This document shows positions 15,762-24,737 of a stretch of 26,165 bases of DNA, piece after piece. Below the pieces are notes generated by a model that was given only the letters and a program-made list of their open reading frames with translations, did not search any database and was not told the origin of the DNA. Source of the stretch: Strigomonas culicis (lineage: Eukaryota; Euglenozoa; Kinetoplastea; Trypanosomatida; Trypanosomatidae); contig AUXH01000243.1 in NCBI GenBank assembly GCA_000482145.1, positions 1 through 26,165 of the forward strand, in the 5' to 3' direction. The number at the start of each line of letters is the position of its first letter. The stretch's first letter is position 1. The translations under genes were made by a program, and so were the position numbers.

Positions 15762-18700
15762 ATGAACAACAGTGGCCCACCCGTCACGCCTGACCATTGC
15801 AGGAGCCTGCAGCATGCACGGGACACGGAGGACCCGAACCTGGTGAACACCCACCGCGATGTACCGTCTGCTGTATCGCCGACAAGGGAGTTGCACCGTG
15901 ATAGCCCCAGTCATCTCCACGGGCTGCAGGAGGCGCCCATCGCAGGCGCGGGCCGAGAGGACGAGACGGACACCAGTGAGGAGGAGGAGCTCAACCTGCC
16001 CTTCTCGCCGCATCTACGCGTGTCTGCCTCGGCCCCCGCCTTCGCACGCGCGAGGCGGAGGGTCTCCTCCAGCAACCGGATGAACACGTGTCGCGATGGT
16101 GGCTCCGCGACGGCGGCGCGCCGCCGCCGCCGCGCTGGTGGCAGGCCCTTCCCCCACCCCTCTCTCTCCCTCTCGACGAACGTGGCGTCGGCCCACGCGA
16201 TGGTGCCGATGCAGCGACAGATGCAGTTCCTCACCATACGCACCAAAACGCTGAAGATACTGACGTTTCTCCTGTCCGAGCTGAGCTCCAGCAGCCTCCT
16301 GCTGCGCGACTATGACCGCGGCATCGGGAACGTGAGCCACAAGCTGGTGGAGGCGTGGCAGGCCGTGATGGCCGCCGCGCAGGTCGCGCAGCAGCTAGAG
16401 CGGCAGCTGCACCTCTTCTTCACGTTCCGGCTGCACCGGCAGCGCGAGCAGCTCCGGCACGAGCGGCGGCGACGGCGGGAGGCGGCTGCCTGGTCGCCGC
16501 CGCCGGAGACGGTGGTCGCCGGCACGGACAGGGTGACGGAGGCGCCTCCCTCCCGCGCGGCACGCAAGGCGCTGCGGCGGGAGGCGAAGCGCGAGCGGCA
16601 GTACGAGCGGCACATCCACGTGCTGTTCTGCCTTCACCGCCAGCTGCAGGACCGCGAGGCGGCCGTGTACCACAAGGTCGAGCACATCCGCTCGCTCGTC
16701 GTCACCTTTCTTTTGCGTGACTTCTTCACCATCTCCATCGAGGACAACTTCTCCGACTCCATTCTGACCCCCATTTTGGACGAGATGCTGGCGGCGCGGC
16801 AGCAGCGCCGCGACGTGGCCCAGCTCTACCACCACTACGTCTCGCAGTGCGACGGCGACGACCCGCGGAGGGAGGGCGGCGCGCCGCGGCGCGCCGCGCT
16901 GGCACGCTTCGAGGCGTGCGTGCTGCGCCGCTTCTTACGCCGCGAGGAGCGGAGGTGGCAGCTGCGGCAGGGCCGCGCGGCCGCGGCGGGTGCGGCCGCC
17001 ACCGACGCGGCGGCGAGCTGCGTGAGCGACATCACGGACGGCGCGAACATCCCACTCGCGCGCAGCCACTCGGGCGGCGACTCGCCGCCGGCCTATCGCG
17101 GCCCGCTCCCCCACACGCCCCGCGCGCGAAGCCGCACGCGGCGGCCCGTCAGCGTCGGCGCGGTGCCGCGCGACGCCCGGCAGCGGATCCACATCCTCCA
17201 CGTCCAGAGGGGCGGCGCGGAGGCCGACGGTAGCGGCGCGCGGCGCAGCCAGTCCGCCGGCCTGCCCGCCTTCCTCCTGCTGCCGGACCTGTGCTCGGCC
17301 GCGCCCGGCCCGGACACCGCGGCACCGGCCCACGCCGTGCCATGGGAGCGAGCGGGCCGCGCCGCGCTGGAGAGCTCCATCGCGTCCTTCCACAGCTCAC
17401 TGAATGAGTTTCTCGCCTCCGGCTCCGGGAGCGGGAGCAGCCGGTACGGCCATCCCGTGCATCTCCCCACCACCACCGCGGCTCACACGGAGCGGCGTCA
17501 CGGGGAGGACGGCGCGGACAGCGCGGAGCGAGACGGCTCCGACTGCAGCGATGCCGACACTGCGGAGGAGGACGAGGAGGAGGACGATGTCCCTATCCCT
17601 CTCCTCTTGTTTGTGCGCGCTGCCGCGGCACTCAGCCCGACCGTGTCGGCCCTCCACACCCTCACGCGCTGCGTCGTCGCGCTGCACGCGGACGCGGACC
17701 GGAACGTGCTCTTCGCGCAGCCGCTCTATCACGACGAGGACGGTGCGGAGGGCGTCGACCGCTACCACCACTACCACTCCCACGCGGCGCGGCGCGACCG
17801 CGCGACCGCCGCGGCGGGGAGGCGGCCGCGCCCGCCGCCGCCGGCCGCGCAGGGGCCAGATGTGGCGTACTACCACGTTGTGCTCGCCCCGCGCGCGGTC
17901 GGCGGCTGCGCCCACGCGACGCCGTGCTTCGGCAATCAGAAGTTTCTCTTTGTGCGCATGACGGAGGAGGACGCCTTCGCCTCCCAGTGCCGGCCACCGG
18001 GCGGCGCCCCCACGGAGGGTCGCGCCTCCCTCCTCGTGAACCCGCGGCGGCGGGCGGAGGGCAGCGATAGCAGCGGCGCGGACACGCCCACCACGTCCCC
18101 CGCGGACGCGCCCTCCGCGCCCCCGGACCGATCCCCTCTCTCGTCGTCCCCCTTGTCGCTCTCCATGCGGTCGGACCTGGAGGCGGACGCGCACCCACCG
18201 GCCAGCGCCGCGCGGTCGGCCCCGCCGCGCACCGCCGCGCCGGAGCGATCGCAGGCGCCCCGCGCCAAGCGGAGACCGGACAGCGGGGTGCTTGGCGTGC
18301 CCCCGGACCACACCGCGCCCGCCCTCTTCCGTGCGGACTCGGAGCTGCTGCTCTCGTCCATCAAGCGGACCGCGGAGAAGTACAGCAGCCACCAGAACGC
18401 AGCGACGGTGCCGTCGGCCTCGAGCCACCAGCACGTGACGAGCGACGCGGATGGGGAGGCGCTCAACGACGACAGCTTCTCCTCCCTCCACTGGCTGCAA
18501 CGGCAGCAGAGCCAGGGCAGCGTGCGGCGGCACCAGAGGCGGCGCGCCGACCGCCCTCTGTATGAGGAGGAGGGCATGCACACTCTTGGCCAGCACACCG
18601 ACACGCGCGAGGACGACGCCGGGGGTGCCCGCCACATGCTGCACCTGGAGCCAGTGGGCACCGGGGGCCCAGCGGCGGTGGGGGGCGCGTCGCGCGGCGC

Positions 18701-21700
18701 GCGGCTGCCGCCCATCATCCAGGCCGCGAACACGTCCTCCAGCGCCTCCCCCCTGTCGCTGCCGCGCGAGGGGGAAGAAGGGGTGGGGCGGCTCCCCGCG
18801 CTGCCTCCAGCGCGGGCCGCGGGCGACCCCCGCCTGGGGCGTAGAGACGGCGCCACTGGGCCGGCACCGACCGGCGCGAGCGCGCCCGCGCTGCCCCCTC
18901 TCGACAGCCACCAGCGACACAGCAGCCCCTCTGCCACGCGGCCGCATGCGGAGCAGCGCGCGGTGTCCCCCACGGCCGGTGGGGCCCGCAGCCCTAGCAG
19001 CAGCAGCAGCAGCAGCGACGGTGAGCTGCGCTTCATCGTTCTGTACAGCAACAAGTGCAGCGTGCTGACCAACAGCCACACGTCCTTCTACGACGAGCAG
19101 CACGTGCCACTGCTGACGGACGGCGCCTCTGCCGGCGCCGCCCGCCACCCGCCGGCGGATGCGCGCGCGGCGGTGCTGTCCCCCGCGGCGCTGCAGGTGT
19201 CGCACACGTCGCTCGACCAGCTGCTGTACCTCGCGCCAAGCAGCGGCCAGGAGGTGCGTCTCGCGTCCCTGCCGGCGCTGCCGCCGGAGCGCCAGCCGCC
19301 GCCTGGCACGAGCGGTGAGGGGGCCTCGGTGGGGGCCGCGCCGCCCGCCGCCGTCGCGCAGGAGGGCGACTTGGCCTTCGCGGAGGAGCTCTTCGCGCGG
19401 CTGCAGTTTTGGTGCCTGCGCGGCCAGCCGCGGGCCCACCTGCTGAACAGCGACGGGGACAGCAGCGCGGGCGAGTGTTCGAGTCGCCCGGGCAGCGGCC
19501 GGCGTACCGCGGGCGACGCCACCCCCGCAGGAGGAGGCAGCCCGACGCGCCGGGCGGGGGAGGCCGACGAGGAGGGGGAGGCGCCTGTTCCACCAGCGCG
19601 TGCATCCGCGGCAGCAGACAAGGAAACAAGCAGCAGCAGCAGATCCACAGCGGCGGAGGACGGCGGGGCGGCGCCGTCCATCGAGAGGCGGCTCGACCTC
19701 CTCTCCACCCCCGTCGGCGCCATCCGCTTTCAGCTGAGCAGCTACACGCTCTCGTACGACGACAGCGATGACGACGACGAGAGCGAGGACAGCGGCGGCG
19801 GCGCCGACGCCCACCCGCCGCCGGCGCCTCCGCCGCGGCGCGCGAAGCCGGCGGCGCGGCGGCAGCCCTCCGCCGTGGAGGTCACCGCGAACGCGAAGGG
19901 CCAGCAGCTGCTGCTGGGGGCGCTCGAGCAGACGACCGTTGTCGTGTGCTGTGCAGTGCGCGAGAGTCGCGTGCACGAGGGGTTCCACGACCTGATTCAC
20001 CACCTCGACGGGGGCGGCCGCGACCACCACCGGCGCACACCGCACCGCACGGACGAAGACGAGGACGAGGAGGACGACAGCTGGGAGAAGCTCTCGACGC
20101 TCTCCTTCTCACAGGAGCGCGACGGCCGCCGCCGCCGCCGCGCCGCCGCGGCACGGTCCATCCCCTCGTCCTCCTACTGCTTTGACAGCTACGAGCACCT
20201 GGGCGTGCAGGGCACCGTGACGTGGCGGCAGGGCGAGGACGAGCAGGCGGCGGGCCCGGCGGCGTCGGCTCCCGCCGACGTGCGGCGCAAGCCGCTGCCG
20301 TACTACGAGGCGGAGGGCCGCCGCCGCGAGAAGCTCAAGAACGAGTTTCGCCTCGCGCGGAGCGGCCGCATTGACGCCCTGCTCGTCAACGAGCGCCTGG
20401 GGAAGCCGATTGCACGCATCGTGCTGGTGCGCGAGGACGGCGCGCCTGCGGCGGCGCCGTCGTCGCCCGCGGCGGACATGGCGATCATCCAGCCCAGCGT
20501 CTTCAGCGTCGCGCTCTTCTCGCCGTACGTGGCGCCGCTGTGGCGGCACCTGCGGGAGCAGAAGGCGGTGCTCGTCGATCTGGACCGGACGCTCATCGAC
20601 AACGCGATCCTGGCCCCGCCGCCCGGCCCGCGGCGCGGCAGTGCGAAGCGGCGGAAGACGGCGGCGCTCGCGCGCTACCGCTGCGCCCTGCCGTGGTACC
20701 TGCGCGCGACGGACGACGAGGCGACCGCGCGGCTCGCCCCGGCGGCGGCCGGCGCGGCGTCGCGGGGGCGCTACGAGCACCGCTTCACGATTCACTACTT
20801 CCATGGCCGCCCGACGGCGCCGCTGCCGGCGGCGGTTGCGGCCGGGGCCGCGCCGTCGCTGGCGCTGCCGCCCGCGGCGCTGCTGCCGGACTTCACGCGG
20901 CCGCCGACGGCGGAGACCGTCTACGTGCGGCCGCACCTGCGCGCGCTGCTGCACCGCCACGTGGTGCGGTGGAACATCCCGCTGCTGCTCGTGACCAAGT
21001 CGGGCTGGCAGCGCGCGCAGGCGGTGCTGGCCGGCGGGCTCGACCCGCACGGGCTGCTGTGGCCGCGCGCCGCCGCCGCCGCGCAGGTGGTCGCGGCGGA
21101 GCATCTGATGCACATGGCGCGCGTCCTGCGGCCGCCGGCGGCGGACCCCGACGCCACCGTCTCGATTGAGCGCTGCGCGAAGAGCGCCAGGGCGGTCGTG
21201 TATTACCACGCGGAGGTGCGCCAGCGCGCGACGCCGACCGTGCGGGCGCGTAGCATCGCCATCCTGGACGACGCGCCGCAGGTGTGGGCGCGGGAGGACT
21301 GGGCTGCCACCGTCGCCATCCTGCCGTACACGCTCAGCCGCGTCGACTACGCGAACTACGTCGCGACGGCCGCGGCCGGCCCGCGCGGCGGCGCGCGGCG
21401 GCTGAACAGCCTCATCTCGCAGCTGCTCGTCTCGTGTCTGTACAGCCGACAGTGCGTCTGTTGCCCCCTCAGCGGCGTCGCGCCGCCGGTGGATACGGCG
21501 GCGGCGGACGAGGTGCCGCCACCGCCCGACCGCGCGTGTGCGGTCCCGTGGGACCTGCGGCGGCGGCACTGCTCCTGCGGCTGCGCCGCGCTCCACGGCG
21601 AGCGGCGGCGGCGGCCGCCGCCCCACGCCGCCAAGCGGAGCCGGGTGGAGGCGGCCGCGGAGGGGCCGGTCGTGCCCCTCCTGCCCGCCGCGCTGGCGCC

Positions 21701-22091
21701 CATGTACGAGGCAGTCCCGCCGACGCCTCGGGCGTTCCCCGCGCCGGCAGCCGGCGGCGACGGCCCCCGCACGGACGGCGTCGTCCACGGCGCGGCGGAC
21801 GAGGGCAGCAGCAGCGATGGGGTGCCCATCACCGGCGGCGAGGCGGAGGAGGACGGCTGCCTGGACGTGGCGCCGCTCGCCGCTGCCGCCCCCGCCCCGG
21901 CGTGGCGCCGCCGCGGCGGGGCCGTGGATGAGGAGGAGGTGGAGGACGTGACGCCTGTCGCGGTGCTGCCGCCCGGCGTGGCCGTGCTGGCGACCGACGC
22001 GGAGGGCTCGGGGGGCAGCGGGCCCAGCTCCCAGTGGGCCTTCTTCAGGCGGCAAAGCGTAGATGAGGTGGAGGACGTCACACCTCTATGA
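15762..22091 (+). CDS. Giant protein with C-terminal FCP1/HAD-type phosphatase domain
   Basis: The protein has 2109 residues in one uninterrupted frame. About 1595-1865 matches the FCP1-like HAD fold: motif I DLDRTLID (1606-1613, nucleophile Asp1606 and acid Asp1608), motif II VTKSGWQRAQ with Thr1745 in a region like the FCP1 core (preceded by YVRPHLRALLHRH), and motif IV ILDDAPQVW (Asp1836, Asp1837, Trp1842). FCP1 enzymes dephosphorylate Ser in the RNA polymerase II CTD. A large disordered spacer precedes the domain, broken by islands that look folded: helical, basic 148-405; about 607-741; about 1087-1228; about 1306-1330; and 1372-1416. After the domain lies a Cys/His cluster (1898-1945), and the C-terminus carries EVEDVTP twice. 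The BRCT domain usual in FCP1 is not seen. An AGC tract (18996-19016) encodes poly-Ser. Codon use is uniform, so one gene is favoured over a fusion artefact. Nuclear location is inferred. Confidence 0.9.
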   Translation: MNNSGPPVTPDHCRSLQHARDTEDPNLVNTHRDVPSAVSPTRELHRDSPSHLHGLQEAPIAGAGREDETDTSEEEELNLPFSPHLRVSASAPAFARARRRVSSSNRMNTCRDGGSATAARRRRRAGGRPFPHPSLSLSTNVASAHAMVPMQRQMQFLTIRTKTLKILTFLLSELSSSSLLLRDYDRGIGNVSHKLVEAWQAVMAAAQVAQQLERQLHLFFTFRLHRQREQLRHERRRRREAAAWSPPPETVVAGTDRVTEAPPSRAARKALRREAKRERQYERHIHVLFCLHRQLQDREAAVYHKVEHIRSLVVTFLLRDFFTISIEDNFSDSILTPILDEMLAARQQRRDVAQLYHHYVSQCDGDDPRREGGAPRRAALARFEACVLRRFLRREERRWQLRQGRAAAAGAAATDAAASCVSDITDGANIPLARSHSGGDSPPAYRGPLPHTPRARSRTRRPVSVGAVPRDARQRIHILHVQRGGAEADGSGARRSQSAGLPAFLLLPDLCSAAPGPDTAAPAHAVPWERAGRAALESSIASFHSSLNEFLASGSGSGSSRYGHPVHLPTTTAAHTERRHGEDGADSAERDGSDCSDADTAEEDEEEDDVPIPLLLFVRAAAALSPTVSALHTLTRCVVALHADADRNVLFAQPLYHDEDGAEGVDRYHHYHSHAARRDRATAAAGRRPRPPPPAAQGPDVAYYHVVLAPRAVGGCAHATPCFGNQKFLFVRMTEEDAFASQCRPPGGAPTEGRASLLVNPRRRAEGSDSSGADTPTTSPADAPSAPPDRSPLSSSPLSLSMRSDLEADAHPPASAARSAPPRTAAPERSQAPRAKRRPDSGVLGVPPDHTAPALFRADSELLLSSIKRTAEKYSSHQNAATVPSASSHQHVTSDADGEALNDDSFSSLHWLQRQQSQGSVRRHQRRRADRPLYEEEGMHTLGQHTDTREDDAGGARHMLHLEPVGTGGPAAVGGASRGARLPPIIQAANTSSSASPLSLPREGEEGVGRLPALPPARAAGDPRLGRRDGATGPAPTGASAPALPPLDSHQRHSSPSATRPHAEQRAVSPTAGGARSPSSSSSSSDGELRFIVLYSNKCSVLTNSHTSFYDEQHVPLLTDGASAGAARHPPADARAAVLSPAALQVSHTSLDQLLYLAPSSGQEVRLASLPALPPERQPPPGTSGEGASVGAAPPAAVAQEGDLAFAEELFARLQFWCLRGQPRAHLLNSDGDSSAGECSSRPGSGRRTAGDATPAGGGSPTRRAGEADEEGEAPVPPARASAAADKETSSSSRSTAAEDGGAAPSIERRLDLLSTPVGAIRFQLSSYTLSYDDSDDDDESEDSGGGADAHPPPAPPPRRAKPAARRQPSAVEVTANAKGQQLLLGALEQTTVVVCCAVRESRVHEGFHDLIHHLDGGGRDHHRRTPHRTDEDEDEEDDSWEKLSTLSFSQERDGRRRRRAAAARSIPSSSYCFDSYEHLGVQGTVTWRQGEDEQAAGPAASAPADVRRKPLPYYEAEGRRREKLKNEFRLARSGRIDALLVNERLGKPIARIVLVREDGAPAAAPSSPAADMAIIQPSVFSVALFSPYVAPLWRHLREQKAVLVDLDRTLIDNAILAPPPGPRRGSAKRRKTAALARYRCALPWYLRATDDEATARLAPAAAGAASRGRYEHRFTIHYFHGRPTAPLPAAVAAGAAPSLALPPAALLPDFTRPPTAETVYVRPHLRALLHRHVVRWNIPLLLVTKSGWQRAQAVLAGGLDPHGLLWPRAAAAAQVVAAEHLMHMARVLRPPAADPDATVSIERCAKSARAVVYYHAEVRQRATPTVRARSIAILDDAPQVWAREDWAATVAILPYTLSRVDYANYVATAAAGPRGGARRLNSLISQLLVSCLYSRQCVCCPLSGVAPPVDTAAADEVPPPPDRACAVPWDLRRRHCSCGCAALHGERRRRPPPHAAKRSRVEAAAEGPVVPLLPAALAPMYEAVPPTPRAFPAPAAGGDGPRTDGVVHGAADEGSSSDGVPITGGEAEEDGCLDVAPLAAAAPAPAWRRRGGAVDEEEVEDVTPVAVLPPGVAVLATDAEGSGGSGPSSQWAFFRRQSVDEVEDVTPL
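18996..19016 (+). repeat. (AGC)7 microsatellite encoding poly-Ser
   Basis: Seven AGC units in the reading frame of the 15762 gene, in its disordered spacer. A place where length variation between strains is likely and harmless to the frame. Confidence 0.9.
21435..21596 (+). other. Cys/His cluster encoded downstream of the phosphatase domain
   Basis: Within the 15762 gene, residues Cys1892, Cys1898, Cys1900, Cys1901, Cys1926, His1936, Cys1937, Cys1939, Cys1941 and His1945 lie in 54 residues. The spacing (CxCC ... C ... HCxCxC...H) could bind one or two zinc ions. It matches no zinc-finger family I can name. Confidence 0.4.
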
Positions 22092-22367
22092 ACGGTGCAT
22101 GTACTGTTTTTTTTTTTTTGAGTTCCTTGAGACCGCGTATCGGTATGTCTATTCTCTCTCTCTATCCATGGGGTTTCAGTTATCGATCAAACTACATGCT
22201 TTTTCTGCGACGCACTCCTCCTCGCTCTTTTCCCTTCTCTCCTTCTTTTTACGCGTAGCATTACATCTTTCTTCATTTATTTATTCACATATATTCTTTC
22301 CACTAGAAAGCACCGTGATTGTTGTTGTCATTCTCTGACATTTTTTTTGTTGTGTTTTGCCGCGTTG
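22092..22367 (+). other. 3' UTR/spacer, no gene seen
   Basis: T-rich spacer beginning with a T12 run (22106-22118) and several CT tracts (22151-22168, 22215-22250). The open frame 22063-22338 is low complexity and starts inside the upstream gene. No other feature seen. Confidence 0.6.
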
Positions 22368-22391
22368 CTTCTTCTTATCCCCCCCCTATAG
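22368..22391 (+). promoter_or_regulatory. Likely trans-splice acceptor for the 22411 gene
   Basis: CTTCTTCTTAT followed by a C-run and TATAG, with AG at 22390-22391, leaves a 19-nt 5' UTR before ATG 22411. This rules out the upstream TTG at 22357 as the start, since it lies before the splice site. Confidence 0.7.
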
Positions 22392-22410
22392 GTGCCGCGC
22401 CCTACACGCC

Positions 22411-23832
22411 ATGCAATGTAGTGCACCCTTCCTCCGCCGCTGCGCGCGGGCCGCGCTGCGGCTCCCGCTCACGGCCGCTGGTGCCCACGCCAACCGCTGC
22501 TGCAGCAGCAGCAACGGCCCTGCCGCGGCCGGGGGGCTGCGCGCGACGCGCCCGCTCTACGCGATGAACCTCCACGCGAGCGACATGTCAACGCCCGACC
22601 GCGCGACGGTCAACAGCGGCAACAAGAAGGAGTTCAAGACGCCGCTGTGCGTGGAGCTGATCAACAAGATCACGGCGCAGGGCGTGTACCCGATGGCGCA
22701 GTTCATGAAGGACTGCCTGACGCACCCGCAGCTGGGCTACTACGCGAAAAAGTCACACGTCATTGGCAGCGAGCGCGCGGACTTCATCACGGCGGCCGAG
22801 ATCCCCTTCTTCGGCGACGTGCTCGCCGCGTGGGTGATGGACACGTGGCAGAAGATGGGGACGCCGCGCGTGCTGCACCTCGTCGAGCTCGGCCCCGGCA
22901 AGGGCACGCTCATGAAGACAATGCTGACGCAGATCCGCTATTCGAACCCGCACCTTCTGCACTTCCTGCGCGTCCACCTCGTCGAGGTCGGCGCCGCGCG
23001 GCGCGAGGAGCAGAAGGCCGCGCTCGCGGACTTTCAGACGGCGCAGGGCAAGATCCAGTGGTGGATGAACATCGAGTCGCTGCCCTTTTCGATGGAGCCG
23101 ACCATCTTCCTCGCGAACGAGTACTTCGACGCGCTGCCGGTCGCGCAGTTCCGCTTCACGGAGCGCGGCTGGGTGGAGACCTTCGTCGAGGTGGACGACG
23201 ACCCCAGCACGGAGGCGCACTTCCGCCTCGTCCACGCGCCGTCGGGATCCTTCTCTGCGTACCTCATCCCGGAGGAGGTGCGCCGCAACGGGCAGCTAGG
23301 CGACTGCATCGAGGTGAACGCGACGGGTATGCAGCACATGGAGTTCATCATGCGCAAGATGCTGGACTGCTCCAAGGCGGCGTGCCTTCTCATCGACTAC
23401 GGCAAGGACGAGAACATGCACAACACGCTGCGCGGCATCCGCGGGCACCGCTTCATCGACCCCTTGCTCTCGCCGGGCGAGGTCGACCTGTCGTGCTGGG
23501 TCGCGTTCAACCAGCTGCGGTGGGCGCTGGAGCGACTCGAGATCGCGCGGCGGCACCTCAAGTGGTTCCCCGTCATGACCCAGGCAGACTTCCTGCAGCT
23601 CAACGGCATCGATGTGCGCCTCGCCCACGTGATCAAGGGCGAGGAGACGAAGCAGGCGATGAAGATCCTCCAGAACTACCGCCGGCTCATGGATGCGGAG
23701 GAGATGGGCGCGAGCTACAAGGTCTTCGCCGTGCAGACCCGCAACTTCCCCAACGTGGCGCCCTTCTTCGAGCCGATGCCCTTGCCGCCCCTGCCGGCCG
23801 CCTCCGCCGCGGCCGCGCATGGGCGGCCTTGA
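22411..23832 (+). CDS. NDUFAF7/MidA-like mitochondrial protein arginine methyltransferase
   Basis: NDUFAF7 (MidA, DUF185 family) uses S-adenosylmethionine to dimethylate an arginine of the complex I subunit NDUFS2 early in complex I assembly, in the mitochondrial matrix. The protein has 473 residues. Residues 1-50 are rich in Arg/Ala/Ser with no acids and fit a presequence. The catalytic part has FMKDCLTHPQLGYYAKK (98-114), DFITAAEIPFFG (124-135), the SAM-binding motif ELGPGKGTLM (159-168), ANEYFDALPV (235-244), LIDYG (327-331), RGIRGHRFIDPLLSPGEVDLS (core 354-361) and a C-terminal helix. All family signatures are present and the length is normal. Trypanosomatids keep a form of complex I, so the same substrate is plausible. 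The start is the first ATG after a clear acceptor. Met52 or Met59 could give a shorter cytosolic form if used. Confidence 0.93.
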   Translation: MQCSAPFLRRCARAALRLPLTAAGAHANRCCSSSNGPAAAGGLRATRPLYAMNLHASDMSTPDRATVNSGNKKEFKTPLCVELINKITAQGVYPMAQFMKDCLTHPQLGYYAKKSHVIGSERADFITAAEIPFFGDVLAAWVMDTWQKMGTPRVLHLVELGPGKGTLMKTMLTQIRYSNPHLLHFLRVHLVEVGAARREEQKAALADFQTAQGKIQWWMNIESLPFSMEPTIFLANEYFDALPVAQFRFTERGWVETFVEVDDDPSTEAHFRLVHAPSGSFSAYLIPEEVRRNGQLGDCIEVNATGMQHMEFIMRKMLDCSKAACLLIDYGKDENMHNTLRGIRGHRFIDPLLSPGEVDLSCWVAFNQLRWALERLEIARRHLKWFPVMTQADFLQLNGIDVRLAHVIKGEETKQAMKILQNYRRLMDAEEMGASYKVFAVQTRNFPNVAPFFEPMPLPPLPAASAAAAHGRP

Positions 23833-23848
23833 GGGGGTTGTCCCCCTT
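23831..23848 (+). repeat. Hairpin at the stop codon of the 22411 gene
   Basis: AGGGGG (23832-23837), loop TTGT, CCCCCT (23842-23847) form a perfect 6-bp stem that includes the last base of the TGA stop; G23831-T23848 may add a wobble pair. Confidence 0.6.
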
Positions 23849-24460
23849 CTCTTGCGCGCGGTGAATGGACTCGTCGCGCGGATCGTTTTTTTTTTTTCTG
23901 CTGTTCTTTCTTTTCCTGCCGTGTGCGTTTTTGGAGTGAGAAGGCGGAGCAGCAGAAGGAAGAGAAGCGGAAGAGGGATGCTGTCCGGCTTGCGCGGAGC
24001 GACTGTGCCTGTGGTGACTGGATAGCTTAAAGAATATGAGGTCTTGTTAATATAGTTTTTATTCTTTAATGATTATTATGATGTAGTGTGCACTTGTTTT
24101 TTTTTTAGTTTACTTACTTGTTTGTGTTTTCTTTTTCTTTCATCTTTGCGACTCGTTGAACTTGTCCTGTTATTTCTCCTCCTCGTTTCTTCCATTTTCA
24201 CTTCATTTTTTTCTTAACTATCAAATAGTTCTCTAGCTAACCTCTTACTAACACTTCTTCTTTTTGTGTTTTTTTTTGTACTTGCAACAAGAAACACAAG
24301 AAAAAAGAAGAAAAAATCCTTCTTTTTTGCTCTCGTTATTTATACATTAGGAGAACATCTTTTTTTTTCCTTTTCACTTTGGGATTGTACACATAAGTTT
24401 TTTTCTTTTTATAGAGAAAACAAAGCTTATCAACTCCCTAAAGGAAAACAATAAAAAAAA
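23849..24460 (+). other. 3' UTR/spacer, no gene seen
   Basis: Begins with GC-rich sequence up to about 24000, which is open in one frame (23693-24025) but loses coding character beyond the upstream stop. From 24030 it is AT-rich with T-runs and an A/T-rich stretch at 24266-24454. No gene or RNA was recognised. Confidence 0.6.
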
Positions 24461-24501
24461 AGAAAGGATCCTTGCTCTCAGTTATTTGTGAGAACCTTTC
24501 T
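24461..24501 (+). repeat. Imperfect inverted repeat upstream of the 24738 gene
   Basis: AGAAAGG (24461-24467) pairs with CCTTTCT (24495-24501). Inside it, TCTCA (24476-24480) pairs with TGAGA (24489-24493) round an 8-base loop, with an asymmetric bulge. The right arm overlaps the pyrimidine tract of the likely splice acceptor. Confidence 0.45.
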
Positions 24502-24530
24502 TCACCTTTCCTCTTTCGCATTAATATAAG
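24495..24530 (+). promoter_or_regulatory. Likely trans-splice acceptor for the 24738 gene
   Basis: A CT-rich tract (24495-24517) is followed by the first AG at 24529-24530, for a 5' UTR of about 207 nt. AG at 24654-24655 (ACCCACAG) is an alternative, but its tract is poor. The 5' UTR holds two copies of ATTAATAA followed by CCC (24625-24632 and 24640-24650). Confidence 0.5.
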
Positions 24531-24737
24531 ATTCGCCTTTAAAAAAAAAACCCTCATACACACCGCTTATATACACTATACGCGTTGGTAAAGAATACTC
24601 AAGGCACCACGCTCCTATCATCTTATTAATAACCCTATTATTAATAAACCCACAGGAAAGAAAGAAGACACGCGAAACCGTCGCAATCGTCAGCCATTTT
24701 ATCTCTCGGACTCCTTTATTTCATCTACCGTCGACTC

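Noticed and set aside
17397..20045. 882-residue open frame on the - strand
   Set aside because: It lies opposite the 15762 gene. In GC-rich DNA with G/C third positions the complementary frame rarely meets stops. The product is Arg/Ala/Gly/Val low complexity with no domain, and all firm genes are on the + strand.
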